A stretch of 64,000 nucleotides of DNA from positions 19,264 through 83,263 of the forward strand of contig DASYLJ010000120.1 in assembly GCA_036009625.1 (NCBI GenBank), given 5' to 3'. Of the stretch, positions 36,331-45,262 are shown piece by piece; the stretch's first letter is position 1; each line of letters starts with the position of its first letter. Source of the DNA: DASYLJ01 sp036009625 (GTDB lineage: Bacteria > Desulfobacterota > Binatia > DP-6). Under the pieces are notes generated by a model that was given only the letters and a program-made list of their open reading frames with translations, was not told the DNA's origin and did not search any database. Made by a program: the position numbers and the translations under genes.

Positions 36331-37656
36331 TCAGGTGGGTGCAGCTGCATCCACCGCCGGCCGGTACTTCGTCGCGTCGGTCGTGAAGCGCGCGTGCCCA
36401 TACTGCACGAGCAGGTCACGCACCTGCTGCACCAGCAGGGACGTCGCGAGGTCCCGCACGACCGGGATGCTCTCCGCGATGTCGAAGAGCTTCATGCGCG
36501 CCGCGATCCCGACGCCGACCGCGAGACCGATCGCCATGTCGACGTTGCCGATCGGGACGCCGATCTTCTCGGCGATCGCGTGGTCTCCGCCGAGGAAATG
36601 CTTCACGAAGATCAGCTTCGCGAAGCGGCGCTCGAGCTGATCGAAGACGAGATTGGCGTAGCTGCGATCGGGCGGGAGGTACGCCTCGAGCGTCGCGCGG
36701 ATCAGCGTGCCGCAGGTCTCGTCGTCGAAGCCGTTGCGCAGCGTCGTGTTGCGCGCCGTCATCATGCGCACGATGCCTTCCGGCGTGTCGGCGAGCAGGT
36801 CCTCCGGGAGTCCCAGGAGGAAACAGCGGTAGCGCGCCAGCTCGACCTGCGCGCGCTCGGCCGCTGTGAACGTGCGGCGGCCTTCGCCGATCAGACGGAA
36901 CGCGAGCAGGAAGATGGGAATCAAGCCCGCCGGCATCTGGTCCACCTGGGGGATCGGCATGCCGTAGACCGATGCGTCCCAGCGCCCCGAGCGCAGCACG
37001 TGGACGCGCACCATCGAGTGCATGAGTCGCACCATCGCCGCCGCCTTGAAACCTTCGCCGTGGCGATCGAGCGCACCGGGCAGAACGGTGCAGGCGAAGA
37101 AGTGCGCGGTCTCGCGCACGCGCCGGGCCGCGGTCTCGTTGGTGAGCGTGCCGGTGAGCGCCATCGGCAGCGCGGAGTACTTGTTCAGGAAGGTGGCGAT
37201 GAACGCGCCGCGGATGGCGTAGGGCGAGACGTTGGCGGTGGCATTCAGGTCGAGGCGCGCGCCTTCGCGCACCATGTCCATGTCGACCCACGCGGGCGTC
37301 TGCTCCATGCTGCGGATGAACGTCACCAGCTCGGGTGGGGCGCCGTCTACCTGCTCGACGCCGCGGTCGCAGGCCTCCTGGAGCATGGCGACCAGGCGGC
37401 GGAACGGGATCGCCGGCATGAGGGCCGCGTAGGCGTCGGCGACGACGTCGCCCAGCATGGTGTAGGCGCGCACGAGATCGAGCTCGTAGTCGGTCATCGC
37501 GACGCCGCCCGGGGCGCGGTCCTGCACGATCGCCTCGGCGGGGTTCTCGGTGAACCGCTCCGGCATGCGGTCGAAGTCGATCTGTCCGTAGAGCGACGGC
37601 AGGAGCGTCTTCTGCGACGCAACGCGGGCGCGAACCTGTTCCAGGGCGGCAGTCAT
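36331..37656 (-). CDS. MpaB/latex-clearing-like (DUF2236) haem oxygenase
   Basis: 441 residues. Family signals: the N-terminal segment ending in DYELDLVRAYTMLGD, then the helical core with FIATFLNKYSALPMALTGTL, RETAHFFACTV, and MVRLMHSMVRVHVL. DUF2236 proteins include the rubber-cleaving Lcp and the mycophenolic-acid-pathway oxygenase MpaB; both bind b-type haem through conserved His in such helices. The His in RETAHFF and in RLMHSMVRVH are candidates. It has no signal peptide, unlike secreted Lcp, so an internal isoprenoid or lipid substrate is more likely. The C-terminus contains a hydrophobic AIGLAVGVGIAARM helix, perhaps membrane associated. GGAAG precedes the ATG. Confidence 0.82.
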   Translation of the reverse strand: MTAALEQVRARVASQKTLLPSLYGQIDFDRMPERFTENPAEAIVQDRAPGGVAMTDYELDLVRAYTMLGDVVADAYAALMPAIPFRRLVAMLQEACDRGVEQVDGAPPELVTFIRSMEQTPAWVDMDMVREGARLDLNATANVSPYAIRGAFIATFLNKYSALPMALTGTLTNETAARRVRETAHFFACTVLPGALDRHGEGFKAAAMVRLMHSMVRVHVLRSGRWDASVYGMPIPQVDQMPAGLIPIFLLAFRLIGEGRRTFTAAERAQVELARYRCFLLGLPEDLLADTPEGIVRMMTARNTTLRNGFDDETCGTLIRATLEAYLPPDRSYANLVFDQLERRFAKLIFVKHFLGGDHAIAEKIGVPIGNVDMAIGLAVGVGIAARMKLFDIAESIPVVRDLATSLLVQQVRDLLVQYGHARFTTDATKYRPAVDAAAPT

Positions 37657-37714
37657 GGGCTTCCAACGTATGGGATCATTGCTCGGATTCGTACTCGGCG
37701 CGCAGGCGCCATGT

Positions 37715-38851
37715 CTAGCTCAGCGCCTCGGCGAGCCGCTCGTACGCGGCGAGGAAGTCTTCCTTGAACTCCTGCACCACGGTGCGCACGGACTTGGCCT
37801 GGTTCATCAGGCCCACGCCCTGGCCGACCCAATAGGTCGCCAGCGTCCGCGCCCCTTCGTGTCCACCCTCGGCGAGCTTGTCGACCTTGCGCAGCGCCGG
37901 CTCGCTCACCATCGACTGCAGCGGCATCGGCAAGGGCTTCGGCGCATCCTCGCGTTCCCACGCGTCGGTCCACGGCGAGCGCAGCTGGCGCGAGTATTTT
38001 CCGGTGCGCGCCTTCGAGCGCACGGTGTCTCGCGAGCTCGCGACCAGCATCTTCTCCTTCACGGCCGGATTCGTCTCGGCCTCGTGCGTCGTGAGCCACA
38101 CCGAGCCAGTCCATGCGCCCGCCGCGCCCATCGCCATGCACGCCGCCATCTGCCGGCCGGTGACGATGCCGCCCGCCGCGAGGATCGGCGTGTTGCCGTA
38201 CGGCGCGATTGCCTCCGCCACCTCGGGGACGAGCACCAGCGTCGACACGTCGCCGCAATGGCCGCCCGCCTCGCCGCCCGACACGATCAGGATGTCGACG
38301 CCAGCCTGCACCTGCTTGATCGCGTGCTCCTTCGCGCCGACGAGCGCCGCGACGGCGACACCGTGGCGTTTGCCCATCTCGAGCATGATGCGCGGCGGAA
38401 CGCCGAGTGCGTTGGCGATGAGCTTGATGGGATGGCGGAACGCGATCTCCAACGAGCGCGCCGCGCCGTGCTCCTGCATGTTGTCGCCGAGTGCCCCGTG
38501 GCCATGCCGCGCCTGCTCGAGGTCGCTCGCGTCGATCCCGTGCGCTGCGAGGATGTCGGCCGCGAATCGCTTGTGCGCGTCGGGGACGAGGCGCACGACG
38601 TCGTCGCGCGAGATCGTCTCGCCCTTGCCGGCGAACGTATTCGGGACGATCAGATCGACGCCGTACGGCTTGCGGCCGACGTGCTCGTCGATCCATGCGA
38701 GCTCGGTGTCGAGGCGGTCGGGCGGCAGGCTCACGGCGCCGAAGACACCGAACCCGCCGGCGCGCGACACCTCGCACACCACGTCGCGGCAGTGGCTGAA
38801 GGCGAGCAGGGGAAACTCGATGCCGAGCAGGTCGCAGATGGGGGATCGCAT
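37715..38851 (-). CDS. Nitronate monooxygenase-family flavoprotein (2-nitropropane dioxygenase-like)
   Basis: 378 residues, TIM barrel of the NMO/enoyl-reductase (FabK-like) superfamily. Key segments: LGIEFPLLAFSHCRDVVCEV, VSRAGGFGVFG, the FMN-binding end VDILIVSGGEAGGHCGDVST, and NTPILAAGGIVTGRQMAACMAMGAAGAWTGSVWL, with the His of GGHCGD matching the catalytic His position. It oxidises nitronates or related propionate-3-nitronate using FMN. Many family members in GC-rich degraders instead act on unknown substrates. Transcribed with, and 58 bases upstream of, the MpaB-like gene. Confidence 0.88.
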   Translation of the reverse strand: MRSPICDLLGIEFPLLAFSHCRDVVCEVSRAGGFGVFGAVSLPPDRLDTELAWIDEHVGRKPYGVDLIVPNTFAGKGETISRDDVVRLVPDAHKRFAADILAAHGIDASDLEQARHGHGALGDNMQEHGAARSLEIAFRHPIKLIANALGVPPRIMLEMGKRHGVAVAALVGAKEHAIKQVQAGVDILIVSGGEAGGHCGDVSTLVLVPEVAEAIAPYGNTPILAAGGIVTGRQMAACMAMGAAGAWTGSVWLTTHEAETNPAVKEKMLVASSRDTVRSKARTGKYSRQLRSPWTDAWEREDAPKPLPMPLQSMVSEPALRKVDKLAEGGHEGARTLATYWVGQGVGLMNQAKSVRTVVQEFKEDFLAAYERLAEALS

Positions 38852-38992
38852 GCGTGCTGGACGTCGTAACCGGCGCAGAAGGCCGGCGTCAAAGGGCCGT
38901 ACGCCGGTCGCGGCGGCATCCGAGGCAGATGCCGCCGCGCCGACGGACCCATCGCGGCGCCTGCACGATCGCCGGGCGCCGCCCCACGTCTG

Positions 38993-40945
38993 CTACAGCG
39001 TCTTCAGATACTCGACGATCGCCAGGCGCTCCACGTCGGTCAGCACGTCGGTGAACTCGTGGCCGGTGTTCGCCTGGCTGTACATGCGCGTGTTGTAGAT
39101 CTTCCGGTCCTCGATCTGGGCGTTGGTGAGCGTCGGGGCGAGGGCCGTGCCCAGGATGTTCCACGCGAGCGACCCGTTCGCGAACAGGATGCTCAGCGAT
39201 GATTGCACGAACGGCGTGGCGAACGGGTCGGCGGGATCGCATGCGAGGTACGGCGTGAGCCCGGGCGATCCGCACGACAGCGCGTCGTATCGCCAGCCCA
39301 CCCGGGTAGGGTCGTAGCCGCGCGCGAGATCGGTTTCGTAGCCCATCACGACGCCCGGCCGCGCCGGTTTCGACAGGCGGCGCCAGAACGACGGCCGATC
39401 GGACGACTTCAGCACGCCCCAGACGTCGGGCACCGAGCCGTTGTGGAAGTAGGGTGCCGACGCCCACACGCCGTAGAGCGGCTGCGCGAGGTACCCGATG
39501 AGATTGTATTCCTCCGCGCAACCCTCCTGGCCGTAGTACGTGAACCAGCTCGCTTCCGCGGCTTGCTCGACGGCCTCGTCGTTCCCGAGCATGCGGGCCG
39601 GATCGGTGTCGATGACGTCGATCGGCGTGACGTTCGCCGCAATGCCGGCCAGCACCGGGGACGCGAGGAATCGCCGGCTCTTCGTATAGCGGGGCGCATA
39701 TGCGCCGTGACAGCTGGCACACGAGCCGTTCCCGAGCTGCGGCGGGGGCGGCACGGGATTGTGGCGCCGCGGGTGCCACAGGTTGAGCTTGTGGAAGAGC
39801 GCGGCGCCCTTCCTCGCGAGCCGCGTGTCGATCGGCAGTGGATACGCTGGCGAGCGCAGGCCGAGCATCCAGGTGTTCGCCGCGTACTCGTGATCGAGAA
39901 TCCAGTCGTATCCTTCCTGGAAGGCCGGGGTCGCGGCGCCCGGCATGTGCCAGGAGAGCTCGATGCGCGTGGAGTCGCTGCTCATCCCCGCGTCGTAGAA
40001 CTTCGCGGGTCGGTGTCCGAGGTTCCACCAGTTGGGCGGATCCTCGCTGCCGGTATTGCCCGAGAGCCAGAGCCGCGGATTCAGCACCATCCCCGGCAGC
40101 GTGGTCCGGAAGTCGAAGGCCGTGAGCAGCCCGAAGAGCTGGAAGTTGGTGATGTTGCCGCTGCCGCGAACGCGGTTCAGGCTCATCAGGGCGAACCCGT
40201 TGCTCGCGCTACCGAACTCCGTGAGCAGCAGATTCACGTCGGCGAGGCCGTTGTTACCGAAGACCGGTCCGAGTCCCGGGCCGTCGGTCGCCGCGCCCAC
40301 CTGGCCGCCGTGACAGATGGAGCACGTGATGCCGATCTGACCGGTCCAGGTGCCGTCGGCGTTCCGTGTCTGCGTCAGCGCCATCGGGAGCTTGCCCGAG
40401 CCGCCGTTCGTGAGGTTGGGATTTTCGCCGGGCAGCGGGTACGGATTGCGATCGGCGCTGAGCGGTGTCCCGTAGCGCTCCGCGACGAGGGCGTCGAAGT
40501 CCGCCGGTCGCTGCAGCAGGCCCCAGCGGAGCCACAGCGCATTGTACAGGGTCGCCGGCACCGACCAGATGCTCGACGGATGATCGCCGCTGAACTGCCA
40601 TCCCGCGCCGACCTCGCCGTTGCCGCGCAGGAGGCGGCCGCCGGCGGCTTGCAGCGCGCGGAGCTCGCCGCACGTCGCGGGCTGCTGGTTCAGGCATGAG
40701 TACCAGGCGACGTTGAACACGACCGCCTTGTCGTACGTCGGCGTCACGAGCGAGCGCGGGTCGGGCGGCAGCGCCGTCGAGTCCGGTTGGCCTTCGCAGT
40801 GACGGAACCAGTAGTGGCCGCCGCGATCGGTGTTGGCGAGACTCGCGGGCAGCCCGGTTGCCGTCGCGACGGCGATACCGGTGACCAGGCACGCTGACGT
40901 TGCGATGGCGACGACGAGGCGACGGCTGACGGACGGAATCTCCAC
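38993..40945 (-). CDS. Secreted RoxA/RoxB-like dihaem c-type cytochrome (putative oxygenase)
   Basis: About 650 residues. The GTG at 40945 has AAGGAGG six bases upstream; a hydrophobic signal segment (LVVAIATSACLVTGIAVATA) follows. There are exactly two c-haem motifs, CSICH (Cys208) and CASCH (Cys409). Their spacing of 201 residues is close to the 199 I recall for RoxA rubber oxygenase (total ~680 residues). Further shared-looking blocks: NWWNLGHRPAKFYDAG, APYFHNGSVPDVW, and the C-terminal YLKTL end of a cytochrome c lobe. RoxA oxidatively cleaves poly(cis-1,4-isoprene). The substrate here could be another polyene or lipid. I cannot verify the distal-pocket residues. It shares strand and vicinity with a DUF2236 gene, the other rubber-oxygenase family. 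Confidence 0.75.
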   Translation of the reverse strand: MEIPSVSRRLVVAIATSACLVTGIAVATATGLPASLANTDRGGHYWFRHCEGQPDSTALPPDPRSLVTPTYDKAVVFNVAWYSCLNQQPATCGELRALQAAGGRLLRGNGEVGAGWQFSGDHPSSIWSVPATLYNALWLRWGLLQRPADFDALVAERYGTPLSADRNPYPLPGENPNLTNGGSGKLPMALTQTRNADGTWTGQIGITCSICHGGQVGAATDGPGLGPVFGNNGLADVNLLLTEFGSASNGFALMSLNRVRGSGNITNFQLFGLLTAFDFRTTLPGMVLNPRLWLSGNTGSEDPPNWWNLGHRPAKFYDAGMSSDSTRIELSWHMPGAATPAFQEGYDWILDHEYAANTWMLGLRSPAYPLPIDTRLARKGAALFHKLNLWHPRRHNPVPPPPQLGNGSCASCHGAYAPRYTKSRRFLASPVLAGIAANVTPIDVIDTDPARMLGNDEAVEQAAEASWFTYYGQEGCAEEYNLIGYLAQPLYGVWASAPYFHNGSVPDVWGVLKSSDRPSFWRRLSKPARPGVVMGYETDLARGYDPTRVGWRYDALSCGSPGLTPYLACDPADPFATPFVQSSLSILFANGSLAWNILGTALAPTLTNAQIEDRKIYNTRMYSQANTGHEFTDVLTDVERLAIVEYLKTL

Positions 40946-41087
40946 GAAGGCCTCCTTCCGGGCGCCACCATCGCGTAGCACCGGCAGGTATCCTCGCGGC
41001 TCACGCCGACGACCGAGACCATCCGCAAAAGAAGGGTGGCGCGCGACCCGAGATGGGGGAGAAGCCCCGCCGGGATGAAGGGGGCGG

Positions 41088-41117
41088 GTGACCGAGCCGG
41101 ACAGCCGGCTCGGTCAC
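41088..41117 (-). terminator. Perfect 13-bp hairpin after the cysteine-repeat gene
   Basis: GTGACCGAGCCGG and its exact complement are separated by ACAG, 26 bases beyond the stop codon of the minus-strand gene at 41143. The short four-base loop and complete pairing fit a terminator or 3' protective hairpin. No U-tract follows, as for the hairpin at 11958. Confidence 0.65.
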
Positions 41118-41142
41118 CCTGCGATCGTCTCGACGATCCGTC

Positions 41143-42675
41143 CTACTTGCACTTGAGCGTCGCGCCCGACGCGTTGAGCGTGCACGACGCGAACGCCGTC
41201 GTGCCGCACTGGCCGTTCGGCTCGAGCACGACGGTCACCGCGAGCGGCAGCTCCGGTGCGGCAATCGGGAACGCACCCTGCTTACCCACGACCTTGAGCT
41301 TCTGCAGGCCCGGCTGCTTCGCGTTGCCCTTCACCGAGACGGTCGTGATGCCCGAGACGCCGGTCTTGCTGGTGAACTTGAACGCCGTACCGGCCTTGTT
41401 GACCTTCCAGCCGGTCTTCGTGACCTCGTCGAAGGCGCCGCCGGGAATCTCGACGTCGGCGACGGTTCCGCCCGTTCCCGCGAGCAGGATCCGCGCACCG
41501 TTCGCGCGCGGGTCGATCGGCGGGGTGGTGGGGATGGTCATTTCACCGACGAAGCTCAGGCCGTCGTCGCCGGGCGCGGTCGCGAGCTTCGTGAGCGTCG
41601 CCTTCGCCTTCACGATGTCCACACCGCCGGCGCAGTCCGAACAATCGGGCGTGGCGCACGCGTCACAGACGTCGGCCGGTCCCTGCACCAGCTCGTGCCC
41701 CGGTTCACAGGCGTCGCACTGCGAGTCCGTCGCCGTGGTGCAGGTCGGTGCGGATGCGCAGGCGTCCACCGGAGAGCACGGCGAACAAACGCTCGAGGGG
41801 CCGCTCGAGTCGAGGTAGGTGCCGGGCTCGCAGGCGGTGCACACCGAATCGGTGGCGGTGGTGCACGTGAGCGCGGAGGTGCAGGACCCGACTGGGGTGC
41901 AGGGGAGGCAGGCGCTGCCGTCGGGTGTGAGGTAGGTGCCCGCGGCGCATGTCGTACAGGTCGAGTTGGAGGGGCCCGTGCACGTCACATTGGATTCGCA
42001 GTTCGGAATCGACGAGCACGCCGAGCAGACCGTCGGCACGCCCGCCGAGCGCCAGAATCCTGGGTCGCACGCGTTGCAAATCGAGTTGGATGGCGTCGTA
42101 CACGTGATCGCCGACGCGCAGTGCGCGACCGGAGAGCACGCGGCACAGGAATCGGCGGGCCCGTTCACGAGACGGTACCCCGAGGCGCAGCTCGTGCACT
42201 GCGACGTCGTCGCGGAGACGCACGTCAGGGCGCTGATGCAGTTGCTCACGGCCGAGCACGCGCTGCAGGCGTCGGCAGGACCGGTCTCGTCGAGATAGTG
42301 TCCAGAATTGCAGAACGTGCACTGCGAGTTGGTCGCACTGGTGCAGCTCACAGCGGACGCACACTGCGCGACGGACGAGCACACCGGGCAGGTGGAGGGC
42401 GGGCCGAACTGAAGGTAGCGTCCCGACTGGCACGCAGTGCACACCGAATCGGTGGCAGCGGTGCAGGTCACGCTCGACACGCAACCCGTGACCGACGCGC
42501 ACGGGGCGCACGGACCGAGCGGCCCGGACACGTAGGCCCCCGCGGCGCAGGTGCAGTTGCCGAGAGGGGGCGTCTCGCTGCAGGTCAGGCACGAGGGATC
42601 GCACTCGGCCCACGCCGAGTACGTTCCGAGACACAGCAACGCGACGACCGTGACGACACCCAGCAATCTGGCCAT
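41143..42675 (-). CDS. Secreted cysteine-repeat (TNFR/EGF-like) protein with C-terminal module C
   Basis: 510 residues. A signal peptide (MARLLGVVTVVALLCLGTYSAWA) is followed by a short Cys-rich start and seven consecutive ~42-residue repeats (~residues 48-335). Each is built like CxACSPVxxCxSAxTCTTATDSxC followed by TACxxGTYL and GPxxxC, with about six cysteines. This pattern resembles animal GCC2/GCC3 or TNFR-type repeats but is probably convergent. A partial eighth repeat (DCSDCAGG) leads into module C (~345-510; VKAKATLTKLATAPGDDGLSF, ending FASCTLNASGATLKCK). It should fold outside the cell as a disulphide-stabilised rod that lifts or spaces module C. The start is at the Met that gives the signal peptide; a longer frame upstream is Arg-rich and rejected. 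Confidence 0.85.
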   Translation of the reverse strand: MARLLGVVTVVALLCLGTYSAWAECDPSCLTCSETPPLGNCTCAAGAYVSGPLGPCAPCASVTGCVSSVTCTAATDSVCTACQSGRYLQFGPPSTCPVCSSVAQCASAVSCTSATNSQCTFCNSGHYLDETGPADACSACSAVSNCISALTCVSATTSQCTSCASGYRLVNGPADSCAACSPVAHCASAITCTTPSNSICNACDPGFWRSAGVPTVCSACSSIPNCESNVTCTGPSNSTCTTCAAGTYLTPDGSACLPCTPVGSCTSALTCTTATDSVCTACEPGTYLDSSGPSSVCSPCSPVDACASAPTCTTATDSQCDACEPGHELVQGPADVCDACATPDCSDCAGGVDIVKAKATLTKLATAPGDDGLSFVGEMTIPTTPPIDPRANGARILLAGTGGTVADVEIPGGAFDEVTKTGWKVNKAGTAFKFTSKTGVSGITTVSVKGNAKQPGLQKLKVVGKQGAFPIAAPELPLAVTVVLEPNGQCGTTAFASCTLNASGATLKCK

Positions 42676-42776
42676 GGCGAATTCTTCCCGCACCTGGATG
42701 CAGCTTGTCCAGTCGAATTGTGCTTGCCGCCGCGCCGCAAGGTGCGTGACGGGGAATTCGACATCGAATGCAGGCG

Positions 42777-43682
42777 CTATCGCGGCGCGCCCAGCTCGTC
42801 GCGCGCGATCGCGAACACGTCGTCTGCCGAACCGACCGCCACGAAATGCCCGGCTCCCTCGACGGGGTGCCATACCGCCCCAGGCATTCGCTCGGCCACC
42901 CGCTGGTTGATGGAGGCCGGCACGAGCAGGTCGTCCAGTCCCTGCCATACGTGGACTCGCCGTTCGATCGTGCCCACGTCGAAAGCCCACTTCCGATAGA
43001 GCGGCTCACTGTCGCGAACGAGCCCCTCGCTACCCTGAGCGAAGCATTCCGCGCTTGCTTCGCAGAAGGCGGATTCGAACTCGGGTGGCTGCAGAATCCG
43101 TCGATCGTAGTCGTTGACGGCTTTCCGCAATGCCGAGATGTAGCTCTTGCGGAAGTGCTCGGCGGTCAGGCCGATGGCCGCATACATGAGGCGAAAGCCG
43201 GGCTCGAAATGCAATGCGAGGAATCCCCCCATCGCGTCGGCCTTGGAGAGGTACGTCGCTGCCCAGTCGTCACCGAACGTTCCGTAGCTTCCGCCGGCGA
43301 TGCTGGTGACGTGGCGCAGTCGACGGGGATCGATGTAGGCAGCTGCCGCAAGTGCCCATGGGCCACCTTCCGACCAACCCGTCACTCCGAATTCGTCGTA
43401 GCCCAGCGCGTCGGCGATCGTCGTCAGGTCGTCGGCCCAGCCGGAATAGGTGCGCGTCGTCTGGGGACTGGACTGTCCCATGCCGGGCCGGTCGACGCAG
43501 ACCAGTCGCACGCGGTGCTTCGATGCCGAATCCGCGAAGAGGCGTGCCTCGAGCCGGCTGCTGGGTCCACCATGATTGTGGATGACGAGCGGCCCGCTCG
43601 GATCTCCGACTTCGAGATACGCGAGTGCACGCCCGTCGTGGGTTGCGACCGTCTTGGTCGATTCACGTTCGGTGTCGGCCAT
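42777..43682 (-). CDS. Alpha/beta hydrolase
   Basis: 301 residues, cytoplasmic (no signal peptide). Elements in order: the oxyanion loop IHNHGGPSSR, CVDRPGMGQSS, nucleophile elbow GWSEGG with Ser104, an alpha-helical lid, and the C-terminal VEGAGHFVAVG supplying the His. The acid is likely the Asp of GLDDLLV. The HNHGG variant of the HG motif is seen in several proline-iminopeptidase-like and esterase families, but no substrate can be assigned. GGAGGGG lies five bases before the ATG. Divergent from the sulfatase at 43754 over ~70 bases. Confidence 0.9.
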   Translation of the reverse strand: MADTERESTKTVATHDGRALAYLEVGDPSGPLVIHNHGGPSSRLEARLFADSASKHRVRLVCVDRPGMGQSSPQTTRTYSGWADDLTTIADALGYDEFGVTGWSEGGPWALAAAAYIDPRRLRHVTSIAGGSYGTFGDDWAATYLSKADAMGGFLALHFEPGFRLMYAAIGLTAEHFRKSYISALRKAVNDYDRRILQPPEFESAFCEASAECFAQGSEGLVRDSEPLYRKWAFDVGTIERRVHVWQGLDDLLVPASINQRVAERMPGAVWHPVEGAGHFVAVGSADDVFAIARDELGAPR

Positions 43683-43753
43683 GGGTCCCCTCCGGTGATG
43701 CGTGATGCCACGGATTCAACGTCGTCGATCGAAGTGCAATAGGTCCGACCACC

Positions 43754-45259
43754 ATGCGTGTCACGGCGACGACGATCGTACTGTGCGTCCTGCTCGCGAC
43801 GACCGCCGCGGCGCAAACGTCGCCCGTCGCGTCGCGTCCCAACATCATCTTCATCCTGGCGGACGACCTCGGCTGGGGCGACCTGGCCTCCTACGGCGCG
43901 CGCGACATCGCCACGCCCAGCATCGATCGCCTCGCGCACGAGGGCGTGCGCTTCACCGACTTCTACTCCGTGGCGAACACCTGCTCGCCGTCGCGCGCGG
44001 CGCTCATGACGGGGCGGTATCCGGCGCGCTCCGGCGTCAACGCCGTCCTCTTCCACGACACGCCCGAGGGATTGCCGCAGCACGAGATCACGATCCCGGA
44101 GCTCTTGCGCGACGCCGGCTATCGCACCGCCATGGTCGGCAAGTGGCATCTCGGCAATACCGACGAGTTCATGCCCTGGAACCACGGCTTCACCGAGTTC
44201 TTCGGCGTCCCCCACAGCAATGACGAGAAGAACTTCTTCGTCTGGGACGGACGTCGCCGGCTGCCCGAGACCGTCGACCAGTCCCGCCTCATCCGTCGCT
44301 ACACCGATCGCGCGCTCGAGTTCCTGACGTCGGTGGCGAAGGACGGCGTGCCCTTCTTCCTCTACCTGGCCCACAACGCGCCGCACGTTCCGCTCTATCC
44401 GTCGGAACGGTTCCGGGGCCGCTCGCGTCGCGGCACCTACGGCGACGTGGTCGAAGAGCTCGACGCCTCGACCGGCGAGCTGATGGCGCGGCTGGTGGAG
44501 CTCGGGCTCGACCGCAACACGCTCGTGGTCTTCACCAGCGACAACGGACCCTGGCTCGCGATGCGAGACTGGGGCGGCAGCGCCGGCGGATTGCGTGGCG
44601 GCAAGACGAGCACGTTCGAAGGTGGTCATCGCGTACCGGCGGTGGTGCGGTGGCCCGACGGCATTGCGGCGGGCCGGACCGTGTCCAGCTTCGCCGATAT
44701 GATGGACTGGCTGCCCACCCTGGCGCAGCTCGCCGGTGCACCGATTCCCAACGACCGCGTCATCGACGGCCGGAGCCTCGTCGACGTGCTCGAGGGTCGC
44801 GGCGAGCGCGCACCGACGCCGTTCTACTACTTCAGCCTGCGCATCCCCTTCGGCGACCAACGTCCCGCCATCGGGGCCGTCCGTGACGGGCGCTGGAAGC
44901 TGAAGCTGCCGCAATCCGGCTGGTACCCGGAGCTCTTCGAGCCGCTCGCCAGAGCCGAGCTCTACTCGCACCCGCAGATGCTGTTCGACCTCGAGGCCGA
45001 TCCTGGCGAGCAGCAGGACGTGTCGGCCGAGCATCCCGAGGTCGTCGAACGCTTGTCCGACGAGATGGCCCGCTTCGCCGCTGCGCTCGACCCGGCAGTG
45101 CCCGTGCTGCCGTCGGCTGCGCCGTACGATCACACCGGCTGGGGGTATCTCTGGCGCGGCATCGGCATCGTCGCTGGCATCTTCGCGATCGCGGTCGCGC
45201 TCCCCGTCGGCGTCCTCGTGCTGCTGTTCCGGCGGTGGCGACGACGGCGTCGCAGCTGA
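43754..45259 (+). CDS. Sulfatase (formylglycine-type) with C-terminal membrane anchor
   Basis: 501 residues. Signal peptide (TTIVLCVLLATTAAAQ), then the sulfatase start RPNIIFILADDLGWGD with metal-binding Asps, and the active-site motif CSPSRAALMTGR. Cys77 is the residue that must be converted to formylglycine (an FGE-type enzyme should exist elsewhere). HxxxMVGKWHLG and YLAHNAPHVPL give further conserved His/Lys. The C-terminus has a transmembrane helix (GIGIVAGIFAIAVALPVGVL) followed by a very basic tail FRRWRRRRRS, so the enzyme is tethered to a membrane with the active domain outside the cytoplasm. It hydrolyses sulfate esters; the substrate is unknown. The G8-type protein at 29068 could share a sulfated polysaccharide context, an inference only. 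Confidence 0.9.
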   Translation: MRVTATTIVLCVLLATTAAAQTSPVASRPNIIFILADDLGWGDLASYGARDIATPSIDRLAHEGVRFTDFYSVANTCSPSRAALMTGRYPARSGVNAVLFHDTPEGLPQHEITIPELLRDAGYRTAMVGKWHLGNTDEFMPWNHGFTEFFGVPHSNDEKNFFVWDGRRRLPETVDQSRLIRRYTDRALEFLTSVAKDGVPFFLYLAHNAPHVPLYPSERFRGRSRRGTYGDVVEELDASTGELMARLVELGLDRNTLVVFTSDNGPWLAMRDWGGSAGGLRGGKTSTFEGGHRVPAVVRWPDGIAAGRTVSSFADMMDWLPTLAQLAGAPIPNDRVIDGRSLVDVLEGRGERAPTPFYYFSLRIPFGDQRPAIGAVRDGRWKLKLPQSGWYPELFEPLARAELYSHPQMLFDLEADPGEQQDVSAEHPEVVERLSDEMARFAAALDPAVPVLPSAAPYDHTGWGYLWRGIGIVAGIFAIAVALPVGVLVLLFRRWRRRRRS

Positions 45260-45262
45260 CGT

